A stretch of DNA of 64,000 nt from Mycobacterium shigaense (GTDB lineage Bacteria > Actinomycetota > Actinomycetes > Mycobacteriales > Mycobacteriaceae): positions 992,001 through 1,056,000 of the forward strand of contig NZ_AP018164.1 in assembly GCF_002356315.1 (NCBI RefSeq). The letters run 5' to 3'. The translations under genes were made by a program, and so were the position numbers. Positions 16,888 through 28,503 of this stretch are shown piece after piece; the stretch's first letter is position 1, and every line of letters starts with the position of its first letter. The notes beneath the pieces are model-generated. The model worked only from the letters and a program-made list of their open reading frames with translations. It was not told the DNA's origin and searched no databases.

Positions 16888-17754
16888 TCAGCTTGGCGGA
16901 GTTAGCCCCAGCGGCCCGGCCAGTTCGCTCAGCGTGGGCAGCAGCGTGTCCTCGTCGTAGCCGCCCAGCACCTGGATCGCCACGTGGTCGGCGCCGGCCC
17001 GCAGGTGCTCGTCCAGGCGTCTGACGATGTCCTCGGCGGTGCCGTAGGCGACCACCGCGTCGATCAGCCGGTCGCTGCCGGGCTTGCGCACGTCGTCCTC
17101 GCTGAACCCGAGCCGCAGCCAGTTGCTCACGTAATTGTGCAGACCCAGGTAGAACTCGACGACTCCGCGGCCGGCTTCCCGCGCCTTGGCAGGGTCGGTC
17201 GTCAGCACCACCTTGTGCTCGGGTGCCAGGAACACCGAGCTGCCGAGCTGGTCGTGGGCCTTGGCGGTGTGTTCCGGCGTGGTCAGATACGGATGCGCGC
17301 CGGCGCTGCGGTGCGCCGCGAGTTCCAGCACCCGCGGACCCAGTGCCGCCAGGACCCGGCGACTGGTCGGCACGCCCGCGGCGTCGAGTACGTCGAGGTA
17401 ACTGACCAGCGCGTCGTACGGTTTGACGTATTCCTGAGTGTGCTCGGGGTGGCCCACCCCGATGCCCAGCAAAAACCTTCCGGGGTAACTGCTTTCGATG
17501 CGCTCGAAGGATTCGGCGACGGCCGGCGCCGGTGCGGTCCAGATGTTGACGATGCCCGTGGCCAGCTGCAGTGACGTCGTCGCGGCCAGGGCCGGCTCGA
17601 CCCAGCCCAGCTCCGCGTCGGGCGATCCGCCGATCCATACGGCGCCGTAGCCCAGCGACTCGATCCGCGCCGCCAGTTCGGGCGTGATCGATCGCGTGCC
17701 CAACCAGACGCCGTAGCGGCCGAGGTTCGGTTTGAGTGAAGCTGCGTCTGTCAT
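16888..17754 (-). CDS. Luciferase-like F420-dependent oxidoreductase (Rv3463-like), copy 1
   Basis: A 288-residue luciferase-like monooxygenase-family protein, probably using coenzyme F420. Visible family features are LGYGAVWIGGSPDAEL, the ATGIVNIW strand, the PGRFLLGIGVGHPE segment and a C-terminal AGADHVAIQVL strand. It is a close tandem paralogue of the next gene (17775-18620), with matching blocks along the whole length. M. tuberculosis has one gene, Rv3463, at this place beside rmlB. The substrate is unknown. Confidence 0.85.
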   Translation of the reverse strand: MTDAASLKPNLGRYGVWLGTRSITPELAARIESLGYGAVWIGGSPDAELGWVEPALAATTSLQLATGIVNIWTAPAPAVAESFERIESSYPGRFLLGIGVGHPEHTQEYVKPYDALVSYLDVLDAAGVPTSRRVLAALGPRVLELAAHRSAGAHPYLTTPEHTAKAHDQLGSSVFLAPEHKVVLTTDPAKAREAGRGVVEFYLGLHNYVSNWLRLGFSEDDVRKPGSDRLIDAVVAYGTAEDIVRRLDEHLRAGADHVAIQVLGGYDEDTLLPTLSELAGPLGLTPPS

Positions 17755-17774
17755 GGATCCCCCTACGGGTTAGG

Positions 17775-18620
17775 TCACGAGCCGTTGAGTCCGAGCGGGC
17801 CCGCCAGTTCGGCCAGCGCCGAGACCAGGTTTTCATCTTTGGTGAGGACCTGCACGGGCACGTGGTCGGCGCCGGCGTCGAGGTGCTGCTTGAGGCGCGC
17901 GGCGATAGCGTCCGGCGTCCCGTAGGCGATGACCGCGTCCACCAGGCGATCGCTGCCCGGCCGGGTGACCTCGTCCTCGGAAAAGCCCAGCCGCTTCCAG
18001 CTGTTGCGGTAATTGGCCAGGTTGAAATAAATGTCGAGCGCTTGGCGGCCGACCGCGCGGGCCTTCTCCGGATCGGTGGTCAGCACCACCTTGTGCTCGG
18101 GTGCCAGGAACGCCGACGGGCCGATCAGCTCGCGGGCCGCAGCTGTGTGTTCCGGGGTGGTCAGGTAGGGGTGTGCTCCGGCGGAGCGCTCGGCGGACAG
18201 CGCGAGCACTCGCGGTCCCAGCGCGGCGACCACCCGGCGATTGGCCGGCACGCCGTAGTCGTCGAGTTGCTTCAAGTAGTCCACCAGCGCGTCGTAGGGC
18301 TTGCGGTATTCGCTGACGGCCTCGCGGTGGCCGACGCCGATGCCCAGCAGAAAGCGGCCGGGATAGGCCCTGTCGATCCGGTGAAACGACTCGGCCACCG
18401 GCTTGGCCGCCGCGGTCCAGATGTTGACGATGCCGGTGGCCACCTGCAAGGTGGTCGTCGCCTCGAGGATGGGCTCCACCCAGGCCAGCTCGGCCGGCGG
18501 CGAGCCGCCCACCCAGACCGCCCCGTAGCCCAGGGCTTCGATTTCTTTGGCTTGCTGGGGTGTGACGCCGCGTCCGAACGATCCGAACCGGCCGAGATTG
18601 GGCTTGGCTGCACCTGTCAT
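17775..18620 (-). CDS. Luciferase-like F420-dependent oxidoreductase, copy 2
   Basis: A 281-residue paralogue of the gene at 16888-17754. It shares GYGAVWVGGSP, ATGIVNIWTA, YPGRFLLGIGVGH and AGAHPYLTTPEHT, which indicates a tandem duplication. ATG 18620 is preceded by only a weak ribosome site, 28 nt after the histidine-kinase stop, so translation may be coupled. It likely binds F420 or FMN. The pair may act on related substrates or be redundant. Confidence 0.83.
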   Translation of the reverse strand: MTGAAKPNLGRFGSFGRGVTPQQAKEIEALGYGAVWVGGSPPAELAWVEPILEATTTLQVATGIVNIWTAAAKPVAESFHRIDRAYPGRFLLGIGVGHREAVSEYRKPYDALVDYLKQLDDYGVPANRRVVAALGPRVLALSAERSAGAHPYLTTPEHTAAARELIGPSAFLAPEHKVVLTTDPEKARAVGRQALDIYFNLANYRNSWKRLGFSEDEVTRPGSDRLVDAVIAYGTPDAIAARLKQHLDAGADHVPVQVLTKDENLVSALAELAGPLGLNGS

Positions 18621-18648
18621 GGTCGTGCCAACCCGGGATATGCGGCCG

Positions 18649-20178
18649 CTATTCCTCGTCGCCGTCGTCGAGATCGACGGCCGCGACGTCGGGGACCGGC
18701 GGTAGTTCCAGCGGTAGCAGCACGATGAACCGGGTATCTCCGGGCACGGACTCCACGCGCAGATCTCCGTGATGCTTCTTGACGACGATGTTGAACGCCA
18801 GATCCAGCCCCAGGCCGGTACCTTCGCCGAAGGGTTTGGTCGTGAAGAACGGCTCGAAGATATGCTCGCGGATGTCGGCCGGGATTCCAGGCCCGGTATC
18901 GCAGATCTCGACACGGGCCATGTTCTCGCCGAAGCGGCAGGTGCGGACCGTCAGCGTGCCGCCCGTGTCGCGCATCGCGGCCAGCGCATTGTCGATGATG
19001 TTGGTCCAAACCTGGTTGAGATCTCCCGGGTAGCAAGGGATTTCGGGCAGCGTTTTGTCGAAATCCTTGACCACGGTGATCGCCTTGGCGTCCTTGGGGC
19101 CGTCCTTGCCGCTGTCCTTGGTGAGCCGGTCGGCGAACATCACCAGCGTGCTGTAGAGCAGGTCGTGCACATTGGCCACCTGGAACGGGGCCCGATCCAT
19201 TTGCGAATACTGCTTGGCGTCGGCGACCAGCGCAGAAATCCGTTTGCTCGCCTCAAGAATCTGGTTCATCAGCAGCTCGCTTTCGATGGTGTAGTTGATC
19301 CATCGAATCGCCATCTCCAGCGAGGCGCTCGCAAGCTCGGCGCTGACGGCGGCGATGCGCTCCAGCCAATCGGTGTCGATGCCGCCCTCGACGAACGTCG
19401 GCGCGATGTCCCAGCCGTTCTCGATGCCGTGCTCGTCCAGCCAATCGCCGACGGCGTCCTCGCGGTCGGAGGTCTCGAGCGCGCTCAGGTGCTGCGCCCC
19501 ACCTGGAGACGCCGTTTTGGCGACCTGCTCGGCGACCCGCTCCTGCAGCCGCACCAGAGCGCCCAGCGCCTCGGGGGAGACCGTCCCGTCGGCAAGCATC
19601 GCCAGCTTGTGCCGCATGCTGGCCACGCGCTCGCGCAGATCCGATGCGGCCCGCGAGATCGCCGCGGCGGGGTTGTTCAGCTGATGGGTCAGCCCGGCCG
19701 ACAACCGGCCCAGCGCCAGCAGCTTCTCCCGGTTGTCGATGATGCGGCGGGTCCGGTCGGTGCCGACGGCGATGCCGTCGAGCAGGTGCACGGCCATGGG
19801 GAACTGGTCGCGCATGAACTGCGCGAACACCGGCGCGTCCATCACGAAGAACCGCGACGGCTTGGTCACGTGCACCGAGGCGTCGTAACTCTTCTGCTTG
19901 CCGCCGGTGAACGCCCGCCACGCGCCGGCGTACACGCCACGCTGCGAGGTCCGGTTGGTCTCGATGTCCTGGCCGCCGGAGAGTTTGGACATCATCAGCT
20001 CGCCCTCGATCAGCACGTAGAAGCAGGTCGCGGGTTCACCCTCGACGCAGATCGGGCCCGGTTCGTAATGCTGGATGTGCCCGTTGCTGCACAGCACCGC
20101 GAGCTGCTCGTCGGTGAGCGCCTCGAACAAGAACAGGCTGCGCAGCTCGTCGGGCTCGCAGGGCGTCTTGGCGGTCAT
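18649..20178 (-). CDS. Histidine kinase with N-terminal cyclic-nucleotide-binding-type sensor
   Basis: A 509-residue soluble sensor kinase. Residues 12-135 form a cNMP-binding-like beta roll ([19 protein letters not shown], then [10 protein letters not shown]). The dimerisation/phosphorylation helix follows with H165 in [14 protein letters not shown]. The C-terminal ATPase has an N box ([11 protein letters not shown]), G1 (DTGPGIP) and G2 (GEGTGLGL). No membrane segment is seen. It starts 8 nt after the receiver-flavoprotein gene, so the two form an unusual two-component pair. Whether the sensor domain binds cAMP, another nucleotide or only a protein is not clear. Confidence 0.9.
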   Translation of the reverse strand: MTAKTPCEPDELRSLFLFEALTDEQLAVLCSNGHIQHYEPGPICVEGEPATCFYVLIEGELMMSKLSGGQDIETNRTSQRGVYAGAWRAFTGGKQKSYDASVHVTKPSRFFVMDAPVFAQFMRDQFPMAVHLLDGIAVGTDRTRRIIDNREKLLALGRLSAGLTHQLNNPAAAISRAASDLRERVASMRHKLAMLADGTVSPEALGALVRLQERVAEQVAKTASPGGAQHLSALETSDREDAVGDWLDEHGIENGWDIAPTFVEGGIDTDWLERIAAVSAELASASLEMAIRWINYTIESELLMNQILEASKRISALVADAKQYSQMDRAPFQVANVHDLLYSTLVMFADRLTKDSGKDGPKDAKAITVVKDFDKTLPEIPCYPGDLNQVWTNIIDNALAAMRDTGGTLTVRTCRFGENMARVEICDTGPGIPADIREHIFEPFFTTKPFGEGTGLGLDLAFNIVVKKHHGDLRVESVPGDTRFIVLLPLELPPVPDVAAVDLDDGDEE

Positions 20179-20185
20179 GCCCCTC

Positions 20186-21862
20186 CTAGCTCTCGGCCAG
20201 GTACCGGTGGACCAGCATCACGGCCATCGATCCTTCCCCGACGGCGGCGGCGACCCGCTTGGCCGACGTCGAACGGACGTCGCCAGTGGCGAACACCCCC
20301 GGCACGCTGGTTTCCAGGTGATGCGGCGGGCGGTCCAGCGTCCAGCCGCAGACGTTGCGCAGGTCCGGCCCGGTCAGGATGAAGCCGTGGTCGTCGCGGG
20401 CCAGCACCCCGTCGAGCCAGTCGGTGCGCGGGGCGGCCCCGATGAAGATGAACATCCGGCCGCAGGTGACGTCCTCGACCTCGCCCGTCCGGTTGTTGAC
20501 CAGGGTGAGCTTCTCCAGGTGGCCCTCGCCGGTGACCCGCCGCACCTCGGTGCAGGTCAGCACGTTGATCTTCGGATTCGCCTCGATCTGCTGGATCAGG
20601 TAGTAGGACATCGACGCCTCCAGCGACGGAGCCCGTACCACGATGTTGACCGACTTGGCCGCCCGCGAGAGGTACATCGCCGCCTGGCCGGCCGAGTTCG
20701 CGCCGCCGACCACGTAGACCTCTTCGCCCTCGCAGTCCGGGGCGACAGACACCGCGGCCCCGTAGTAGACGCCGCAGCCGGTCAGCTCGGTGCAGCCCTC
20801 GGCCTGCAGCTCGCGGTAGGTCACGCCGGTGGCCAGGATGACGGCGTGCGCGTCGATCGACTCGCCGTCGGCGAACCGCACGGTGCGCTTGGGCCCGTTG
20901 ACCTCGAGGCCGGTCGCCTCGCGCGCGGTGATCAGCTCGGCGCCGAACTTCTCCGCTTGCCGGCGGGCGCGGTCGGCCAGCTGCCCGCCCGACACCCCGT
21001 CCGGGAAGCCGAGGTAGTTCTCGATGCGGGAGCTCTGTCCGGCCTGACCACCCGTCGCGATGTTCTCGATGAGCACCGTGCGCAGCCCCTCGGAGGCGCC
21101 GTATACGGCGGCGGCCAGCCCGGCCGGCCCGCCGCCGACGACGATCAGGTCGTAGAAGTCCTGCGACGGGGTTGACGACAGCCCGAGCTTGTCGGCCAGT
21201 TCGGCGTCGGTGGGTTCGATCAGCGGGTCGCCGCGTTCGGTGACGACGACGGGCAGCCGCAGGCTGTCGGCGCCGGCGGCGTTGAGCAGCCGCTCGCCGT
21301 CGGGCTCGTCGGCCATGAACCAGGAGTAATGCAGCCCGTTGCGGGCCAGGAAGTCGCGCACCTCCCAGGATCGCGCGGACCAGCGGTGCCCGATCACCTT
21401 GGTGTGCGGGATGGGGTGCTCCGGGGCCGCGCGCCACGCCTCCAGCAGCGCGTCGACGACGGGGTAGAGCTTCTCCTCCGGCGGATCCCACGGCTTGAGC
21501 AGGTAATGGTCCAGGTCGACGACGTTGATCGCGTCGATGGCGGCGTGGGTGTCGGCGTAGGCCGTCAGCAGGATCCGCCGCGCACTCGGGTACAGGTCCA
21601 TCGCCTGTTCCAGGAAGTCGATGCCGGTCATGTGCGGCATCCGGTAGTCGGCGATGAGGGCGGCGACGGTCTCCCCCCGCAGTTTGAGCTGCTTGAGGGT
21701 CTCCATTGCCTCGGGGCCCGACTCCGCCCGCACGATGCGGTGTTCTTCGCCGTAGTGGCGCCGCAAATCCCGGGCCACCGCCCGCGACACCGCGGGGTCG
21801 TCGTCGACGGTGAGTAGAACGGGCTTTCGCGGCTGCGTTGTGCCGTCAAGAGGACGTGTCAT
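20186..21862 (-). CDS. Response-regulator receiver fused to thioredoxin-reductase-like flavoprotein
   Basis: A 558-residue fusion. Residues 14-130 are a receiver domain with acidic residues D20-D22 and phospho-acceptor D72 (IADYRMPHMTG). Residues about 150-225 resemble a glutaredoxin/thioredoxin-like insert. From about 235 there is a pyridine-nucleotide-disulfide oxidoreductase with FAD motif VVGGGPAGLAAA, NAD motif VVGGANSAGQAA and a C-terminal GVFATGDV. The redox-active CxxC of thioredoxin reductases is absent; the matching region reads GCGVYYGAA. It is therefore not a classical thioredoxin reductase. ATG 21862 is preferred to a TTG at 21871. It is the first gene of the operon with the histidine kinase, suggesting phosphorylation-controlled redox enzyme activity. 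Confidence 0.88.
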   Translation of the reverse strand: MTRPLDGTTQPRKPVLLTVDDDPAVSRAVARDLRRHYGEEHRIVRAESGPEAMETLKQLKLRGETVAALIADYRMPHMTGIDFLEQAMDLYPSARRILLTAYADTHAAIDAINVVDLDHYLLKPWDPPEEKLYPVVDALLEAWRAAPEHPIPHTKVIGHRWSARSWEVRDFLARNGLHYSWFMADEPDGERLLNAAGADSLRLPVVVTERGDPLIEPTDAELADKLGLSSTPSQDFYDLIVVGGGPAGLAAAVYGASEGLRTVLIENIATGGQAGQSSRIENYLGFPDGVSGGQLADRARRQAEKFGAELITAREATGLEVNGPKRTVRFADGESIDAHAVILATGVTYRELQAEGCTELTGCGVYYGAAVSVAPDCEGEEVYVVGGANSAGQAAMYLSRAAKSVNIVVRAPSLEASMSYYLIQQIEANPKINVLTCTEVRRVTGEGHLEKLTLVNNRTGEVEDVTCGRMFIFIGAAPRTDWLDGVLARDDHGFILTGPDLRNVCGWTLDRPPHHLETSVPGVFATGDVRSTSAKRVAAAVGEGSMAVMLVHRYLAES

Positions 21863-21936
21863 CGGGTTCAAGTATGCGCTCGTCAGGAGCCTCGCGGCGG
21901 GGCGAGGCCGCGGCCCTGTTTCCGCTATGAGCGATT

Positions 21937-21965
21937 TTGGCCCACGCCCGTTGACCAGGTATCGT
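21937..21965 (+). promoter_or_regulatory. Candidate SigA promoter of the infA operon
   Basis: The -35-like TTGGCC (21937-21942) and -10 TATCGT (21960-21965) are separated by 17 nt, in the gap between the divergent flavoprotein gene and infA. It would give a leader of roughly 145 nt. Confidence 0.45.
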
Positions 21966-22118
21966 GGACCAACGGTGCGTCATCCGCGCCGATTTTTTGC
22001 GTGCCCTGTCCCTAGGAATTTTCCTGTCACCGGCTCACGTTCAAGGTCGGTGTGAATGTTGTGCCGATCCGGGCGCAGCTGCGAACGAAACCAAACGACG
22101 AGGATTTGACGAGAAGTT

Positions 22119-22340
22119 ATGGCCAAGAAGGACGGCGCCATCGAGGTCGAGGGCCGCGTGGTCGAGCCCCTGCCCAATGCGATGTTTCGCATTGAGCTGG
22201 AGAACGGCCACAAGGTGCTTGCCCACATCAGCGGCAAGATGCGCCAGCACTACATCCGCATCCTGCCCGAGGACCGGGTGGTGGTGGAGCTGTCTCCCTA
22301 CGACCTGTCCCGGGGCCGCATCGTGTACCGCTACAAGTAA
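22119..22340 (+). CDS. infA: Translation initiation factor IF-1
   Basis: A 73-residue OB-fold protein that binds the A site of the 30S subunit during initiation. It has the standard length and sequence ([20 protein letters not shown] to [10 protein letters not shown]). ATG 22119 follows GAGAAG. It heads the alpha operon with rpmJ 47 nt downstream. The gene order infA-rpmJ-rpsM-rpsK-rpsD-rpoA-rplQ-truA is conserved in mycobacteria (Rv3462c-Rv3455c). Confidence 0.98.
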
Positions 22341-22387
22341 AAGCCCGAACCGAAGACCTACGAGTAGAAGAACAGGATCGAACAGCC

Positions 22388-22501
22388 GTGAAGGTGAACC
22401 CGAGCGTCAAGCCAATCTGCGACAAGTGCAGGGTGATCCGTCGGCATGGGCGGGTCATGGTGATCTGCTCCGATCCGCGTCACAAGCAGCGCCAGGGCTG
22501 A
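22388..22501 (+). CDS. rpmJ: 50S ribosomal protein L36, zinc-binding type
   Basis: A 37-residue ribosomal protein starting at GTG 22388: [15 protein letters not shown], then a basic middle and HKQRQG end. The zinc ribbon C-x2-C (CDKC) and C-x4-H (CSDPRH) are intact, so this is the zinc-requiring form. Mycobacteria often carry a second, zinc-free L36 elsewhere, used under zinc starvation; none is seen in this window. It lies between infA and rpsM. Confidence 0.96.
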
Positions 22502-22629
22502 TCGCGCCCGAGCCGTCCGGTGACGATGAGGAACCGGACAGTCAAGCACTGAACAACTGAATGCAGACCTCCCAGCACCAGTGAGCGAATACGTCGCTCA
22601 TCCACGCCCGGACGGAGGCCGGGCCCCGA

Positions 22630-22649
22630 GCCGAAATTCGCTTTTCGGC
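22630..22649 (+). other. Hairpin in the rpsM leader
   Basis: GCCGAAA and TTTCGGC form a perfect 7-bp stem with a 6-nt loop in the 203-nt gap between rpmJ and rpsM. It could be an RNA-processing or ribosomal-protein autoregulation element. No U-tract follows, so a full terminator is unlikely. Confidence 0.3.
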
Positions 22650-22704
22650 ACCGGGAACGGACTGGGATAAGACCTCCGCATAGAAAAAGAGGAAAACGCC
22701 ACCT

Positions 22705-23079
22705 ATGGCACGACTAGTAGGCGTCGATCTGCCGCGCGACAAGCGGATGGAGATCGCGCTGACATACATCTTCGGCATCGGCCGGACCCGTTCCAACGAG
22801 ATCCTGGCGGCTACGGGGATCGACAAGGACCTGCGTACCAGGGACCTCACCGACGACCAGCTGACCCACCTGCGCGACTACATCGAAGCCAACATCAAGG
22901 TCGAGGGTGACCTGCGCCGCGAGGTGCAGGCCGACATTCGCCGCAAGATCGAGATCGGCTGCTACCAGGGCCTGCGGCACCGCCGCGGCCTGCCGGTGCG
23001 CGGCCAGCGCACCAAGACCAATGCGCGTACCCGCAAGGGCCCCAAGCGCACCATCGCCGGCAAGAAGAAGGCCAGGTAA
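22705..23079 (+). CDS. rpsM: 30S ribosomal protein S13
   Basis: A 124-residue head protein of the small subunit. It has the H2TH segment ([14 protein letters not shown]) and the basic C-terminal tail [19 protein letters not shown] 22705 follows a purine-rich AAAAAGAGGAAAA run. It lies 6 nt before rpsK in the alpha operon. Confidence 0.98.
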   Translation: MARLVGVDLPRDKRMEIALTYIFGIGRTRSNEILAATGIDKDLRTRDLTDDQLTHLRDYIEANIKVEGDLRREVQADIRRKIEIGCYQGLRHRRGLPVRGQRTKTNARTRKGPKRTIAGKKKAR

Positions 23080-23085
23080 CCGCTC

Positions 23086-23502
<417 letters not shown>

Positions 23503-23512
23503 GTAAGAAGAC

Positions 23513-25292
<1,780 letters not shown>

Positions 25293-25349
25293 AGAATCCG
25301 TCCCGGTCCTACCTCATACGGGGACCGGCCCCGATAAGGAGATAGCGCA

Positions 25350-25898
25350 ATGCCCAAGCCCACCAAGGGCCCTCGCCTCGGCGGGTCGTCTTCGCATCAG
25401 AAAGCACTGCTGGCCAACCTGGCCACGTCGCTGTTCGAGCACGGTCGGATCAAGACGACCGAGCCGAAGGCGCGTGCCCTGCGGCCGTACGCGGAGAAGC
25501 TGATCACGCACGCGAAAAAGGGCGCGCTGCACAACCGTCGAGAGGTGCTGAAGAAGATCCGCGACAAGGACGTCGTGCACGCCTTGTTCGAGGAGATCGG
25601 GCCCTTCTTCGCCGATCGTGAGGGCGGTTACACCCGCATCATCAAGGTCGAGGCGCGCAAGGGCGACAACGCCCCGATGGCCGTGATCGAGCTGGTGCGG
25701 GAAAAGACGGTGACCTCGGAGGCCGATCGGGCCCGCCGCGTGAAGGCTTCGAAGAAGGCTCCCGAAGCTCAGGTGGCGGCAGCATCGGCTCCTCAGGCGG
25801 CGGTTGAGCCTGAGGAGGCCGTCGGCCCGACGGCCGAAGAAGCCGCCGAGACCGGGGCCGTCAGCGAGGCCGAAGCCACTGAGGCTGACGAGAGTTAA
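25350..25898 (+). CDS. rplQ: 50S ribosomal protein L17
   Basis: A 182-residue large-subunit protein near the exit tunnel. The core (residues 1-120) is standard: [20 protein letters not shown] and [16 protein letters not shown]. The C-terminal 60 residues form an Ala/Glu-rich low-complexity tail seen in mycobacterial L17. ATG 25350 follows AAGGAGAT. The 3' end probably overlaps the start of truA. Confidence 0.98.
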   Translation: MPKPTKGPRLGGSSSHQKALLANLATSLFEHGRIKTTEPKARALRPYAEKLITHAKKGALHNRREVLKKIRDKDVVHALFEEIGPFFADREGGYTRIIKVEARKGDNAPMAVIELVREKTVTSEADRARRVKASKKAPEAQVAAASAPQAAVEPEEAVGPTAEEAAETGAVSEAEATEADES

Positions 25899-26748
25899 CG
25901 ACCCGGCTTCATCGGTTCGTCTGCGGCTCGATATCGCCTACGACGGAACCGATTTCGCGGGCTGGGCCGTTCAAGCCGGGCAGCGCACGGTTGCCGGTGT
26001 TCTGGACGAGGCGCTGACGACGGTCTTCCGCACGCCGGTGCGATTACGCGCGGCCGGACGCACCGACACCGGCGTGCATGCCACCGGGCAGGTCGCTCAT
26101 CTGGATGTGCCTGCCGACGCGTTGCCGAACGCCTATTCGCGCTCGCCGCGCGCCGGTGAGCCGGAGTTCTCGTCGTTGGTGCGCCGACTGGGCCGGTTTC
26201 TGCCCACCGACGTGCGGGTTCTCGACATCGCCAGGGCGCCAGCCTCTTTCGATGCCCGGTTCTCGGCGCTGCGCCGGCACTACGTGTACCGGTTGTCGGC
26301 GGCACCCTACGGGGTGGCGCCCCAGCAGGCGTGCTACATCACCGCCTGGCCGCGGGATCTGGACATCGACGCGATGCGGACCGCCTCACGACACCTGCTG
26401 GGGCTGCACGACTTCGCGGCGTTCTGTAAGCACCGCGAGAACGCCACCACCATCCGCCATCTGCAGCGGCTGGACTGGGCGTGCGAGGGCGACCTGATCA
26501 CCGCGCACGTCAGCGCCGACGCGTTCTGCTGGCAGATGGTGCGTTCGCTGGTTGGGGCGCTGCTGGCCGTCGGGGAGCACCGGCGCAGCCCCGATTGGTG
26601 TCGCGAATTGCTCACGGCGACAGAACGTTCCAGCGATTTCGCGGCCGCGCCGGCGCACGGCCTGACGCTGGTCGCAGTGGACTATCCGCCCGACGACGAG
26701 CTGGCGGCCCGGATCTTGATCACCCGCGATCTGCGCACGCGCGACTGA
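25804..26748 (+). CDS. truA: tRNA pseudouridine(38-40) synthase
   Basis: An enzyme that isomerises uridines 38-40 of the tRNA anticodon stem. The catalytic aspartate is in [14 protein letters not shown], and the family blocks [13 protein letters not shown] and [15 protein letters not shown] are present. There is no ATG or GTG between the rplQ stop and the conserved LRLDIAYDG. The most plausible start is TTG 25804 ([13 protein letters not shown]), which resembles the Rv3455c N terminus and overlaps rplQ by 95 nt. The start is therefore uncertain and the conserved domain begins near 25919. It is convergent with the cutinase gene, 1 nt apart. Confidence 0.9.
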   Translation: MSLRRPSARRPKKPPRPGPSARPKPLRLTRVNDPASSVRLRLDIAYDGTDFAGWAVQAGQRTVAGVLDEALTTVFRTPVRLRAAGRTDTGVHATGQVAHLDVPADALPNAYSRSPRAGEPEFSSLVRRLGRFLPTDVRVLDIARAPASFDARFSALRRHYVYRLSAAPYGVAPQQACYITAWPRDLDIDAMRTASRHLLGLHDFAAFCKHRENATTIRHLQRLDWACEGDLITAHVSADAFCWQMVRSLVGALLAVGEHRRSPDWCRELLTATERSSDFAAAPAHGLTLVAVDYPPDDELAARILITRDLRTRD

Positions 26749-26749
26749 G

Positions 26750-27394
26750 TCAACGCAGCCTGCCCGCGGCGAAGCCCGCGGCCTGATCCACCAGCCCGGA
26801 GTTGATGTACGACGGCTGCAGATGCGACGGCCAGTTGGTGCCGCTCGAGCAGATCGGGTCGCCGGGGGCGCACTGGTCGATGGTCTTGCCGGCGAAGGCC
26901 GGGCTGAAGTCGGGGACCGGGCCGAGCACCCGCCGGGTGCCGTTGCCGAACAGCGCGACCGCGGCCACGTTTTGGTCCACACCCGGCGGCAGCGGGTTCT
27001 TGAACCCGAACGCGGGCTGGGTCGCCGCGACCACCAGGTCGGCCGAGATAGCGCCCAGCGAATAGCCGCCTAGCACCTCGCGGGTGGTCGGGCAGTGCTT
27101 GGCCATGGACTGGACGTGGTTGCTCATGTCGGTGGCGCCCTTGGCGGGGTCGACGTCGGCGGGGTAGTTCACCCCGTAGGACGCGACGGGCATCGACACC
27201 TTGGCTTGCAGAGCGTTGACGAACGCCTGACCGATGTAGCCGACGCCGGGCGGCTCCTCGCGGCCGCGCGCGAAGACCACCTCGGCGGCCGGGCAGGCCG
27301 CGGTGGCGCGCGGGATCGTCACCGTGGCCGGAGCGATTCCCAATACCGCGGTGGCGAGTACAACCGAGCCGAGCCGGGCCGAGCGAATCCCCAC
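26750..27394 (-). CDS. cut4: Secreted cutinase-family esterase (Cut4-like)
   Basis: A 214-residue exported cutinase-like serine esterase or lipase. The signal peptide covers residues 1-32, before the mature start ACPAAEVVFARG. The nucleophile elbow is GGYSLGA with S112 (GYSQG in most cutinases), the aspartate is in PGDPIC, and the histidine is probably in NWPSHLQ. Cysteines form the two usual disulfides. Mycobacterial cutinases (CULPs) hydrolyse lipid esters. The position beside truA and a second cutinase matches Rv3452. Confidence 0.88.
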   Translation of the reverse strand: MGIRSARLGSVVLATAVLGIAPATVTIPRATAACPAAEVVFARGREEPPGVGYIGQAFVNALQAKVSMPVASYGVNYPADVDPAKGATDMSNHVQSMAKHCPTTREVLGGYSLGAISADLVVAATQPAFGFKNPLPPGVDQNVAAVALFGNGTRRVLGPVPDFSPAFAGKTIDQCAPGDPICSSGTNWPSHLQPSYINSGLVDQAAGFAAGRLR

Positions 27395-27505
27395 GAGCCG
27401 ATGATAAGACGCGCATCGGCCCGGCCGGCTACCCGCTTCGGGGCGTTTTCGCAGGCCAGGCGGGCTATCGCGGTGGTGCGGCGTTACGCGATCGATGCCC
27501 CGACG

Positions 27506-28384
27506 TCACCGAACCGCATCGACCAGATCGGCTGACGGGGCCGGCGTCGGCGACGCGGGTGTGGGCGCCGTCGTGCCCGGCGCCCCGGGCGTCGCAGGCG
27601 AGGAGGGGCCGTGAATCGACGGCACCCCGTCGGGGGCCTGCGACGGGGAGCCGGGGGTCAGCGGGCCGGTGGCCGGAGACTGCGGACCGTACCCGGGCAG
27701 CTGCGAACCGGCGCCGCCCAGCAGCTTGGGCGCGACGAAGGCGACGGCCTGGGTGGTGTAGACGGGAACGTAGCCCTCGGTGTGCCCGCTCCACTCGTTG
27801 CCGGGGCCGGCGTGGCAGATCGGGTCGTTGGGGTTGCAGTAGTCGGCGGCCTTGGAGCCCAGCAACGCGCTCTGGGTGGGCAGCGTGCCGCCCGCGCGGT
27901 CGGCCACGTCACCGAAGGTGACCACGGCGGCGATGTTGTTGGCGTACTGCTCCGGCAGCTTGTTACCCCAGCTGATGCCGCCGATCGGCACGCCGGCGAC
28001 GATGTCCATGACCGAAGCGCCCTGCGAGTAACCGCCCAGGACGATCTTGGTGTTGGGGCACGTTTCGACGCTCTTCTTGACCCGGTCGATGGTGTCGTTG
28101 GCCCCGTCGCCGCCGTGCAGCTGCAACTTGCTGGCGGCGTAGTTGACCCCGTAGGGCAGGATGTTGAGCCCGGTCTGCTGGCGCAGCGAGTCGACGAACG
28201 CGTCACCGACGCGCCCCAGGCCGGCCGGCTCGTTGGTGCCGCGGGCGAAGATCACCTCGGCGTCGGGGCAGTCGAAGGCGCGCGCGACGGGCGCCGCGGT
28301 GGGGCTGGCGAGCAGGCCGGCGGTGGTGATCAGCGCCGAGGCGCCCAGACCGACCCAACGACCGAGTTCGCAGTGACAAATCAC
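27506..28384 (-). CDS. cut3: Secreted cutinase-family esterase (Cut3-like) with Pro-rich tail
   Basis: A 292-residue exported cutinase. The signal peptide spans about 1-36 (up to ARAFDCP). The nucleophile S120 is in LGGYSQGAS, the aspartate in [10 protein letters not shown] and the histidine in [10 protein letters not shown]. The last 70 residues are a Pro/Ser/Ala/Thr linker ending in LVDAVR, longer than the plain cutinase fold and possibly used for cell-wall retention. It is divergent from eccB4 with a 119-nt gap; the order matches Rv3451 beside Rv3450c. The N terminus contains two unusual cysteines (ICHC). Confidence 0.88.
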   Translation of the reverse strand: MICHCELGRWVGLGASALITTAGLLASPTAAPVARAFDCPDAEVIFARGTNEPAGLGRVGDAFVDSLRQQTGLNILPYGVNYAASKLQLHGGDGANDTIDRVKKSVETCPNTKIVLGGYSQGASVMDIVAGVPIGGISWGNKLPEQYANNIAAVVTFGDVADRAGGTLPTQSALLGSKAADYCNPNDPICHAGPGNEWSGHTEGYVPVYTTQAVAFVAPKLLGGAGSQLPGYGPQSPATGPLTPGSPSQAPDGVPSIHGPSSPATPGAPGTTAPTPASPTPAPSADLVDAVR

Positions 28385-28465
28385 GGTCCGATTTTACCCA
28401 CTTTGCAGCCTGCCCAAACCTGCCCGGCTGTGGATAACCGGCCGCAGAGCTGTGGTTTTGCGACT

Positions 28466-28471
28466 TACCGT
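28466..28471 (+). promoter_or_regulatory. -10 element of eccB4
   Basis: TACCGT, with TTGCG just upstream and GAGCC just downstream. A very similar block (TTGCG, TACGGT, GTGAGCC) precedes eccC4 at 32660-32680. The two plus-strand ESX-4 units may therefore be co-regulated. Confidence 0.4.
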
Positions 28472-28503
28472 GAGCCCGGCCGATTGACGATCTTGGAGGT
28501 GAA

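Noticed and set aside
18769..20382. A 537-codon plus-strand open frame
   Set aside because: Antisense to the histidine kinase, which has clear catalytic motifs; no motif is present on the plus strand.
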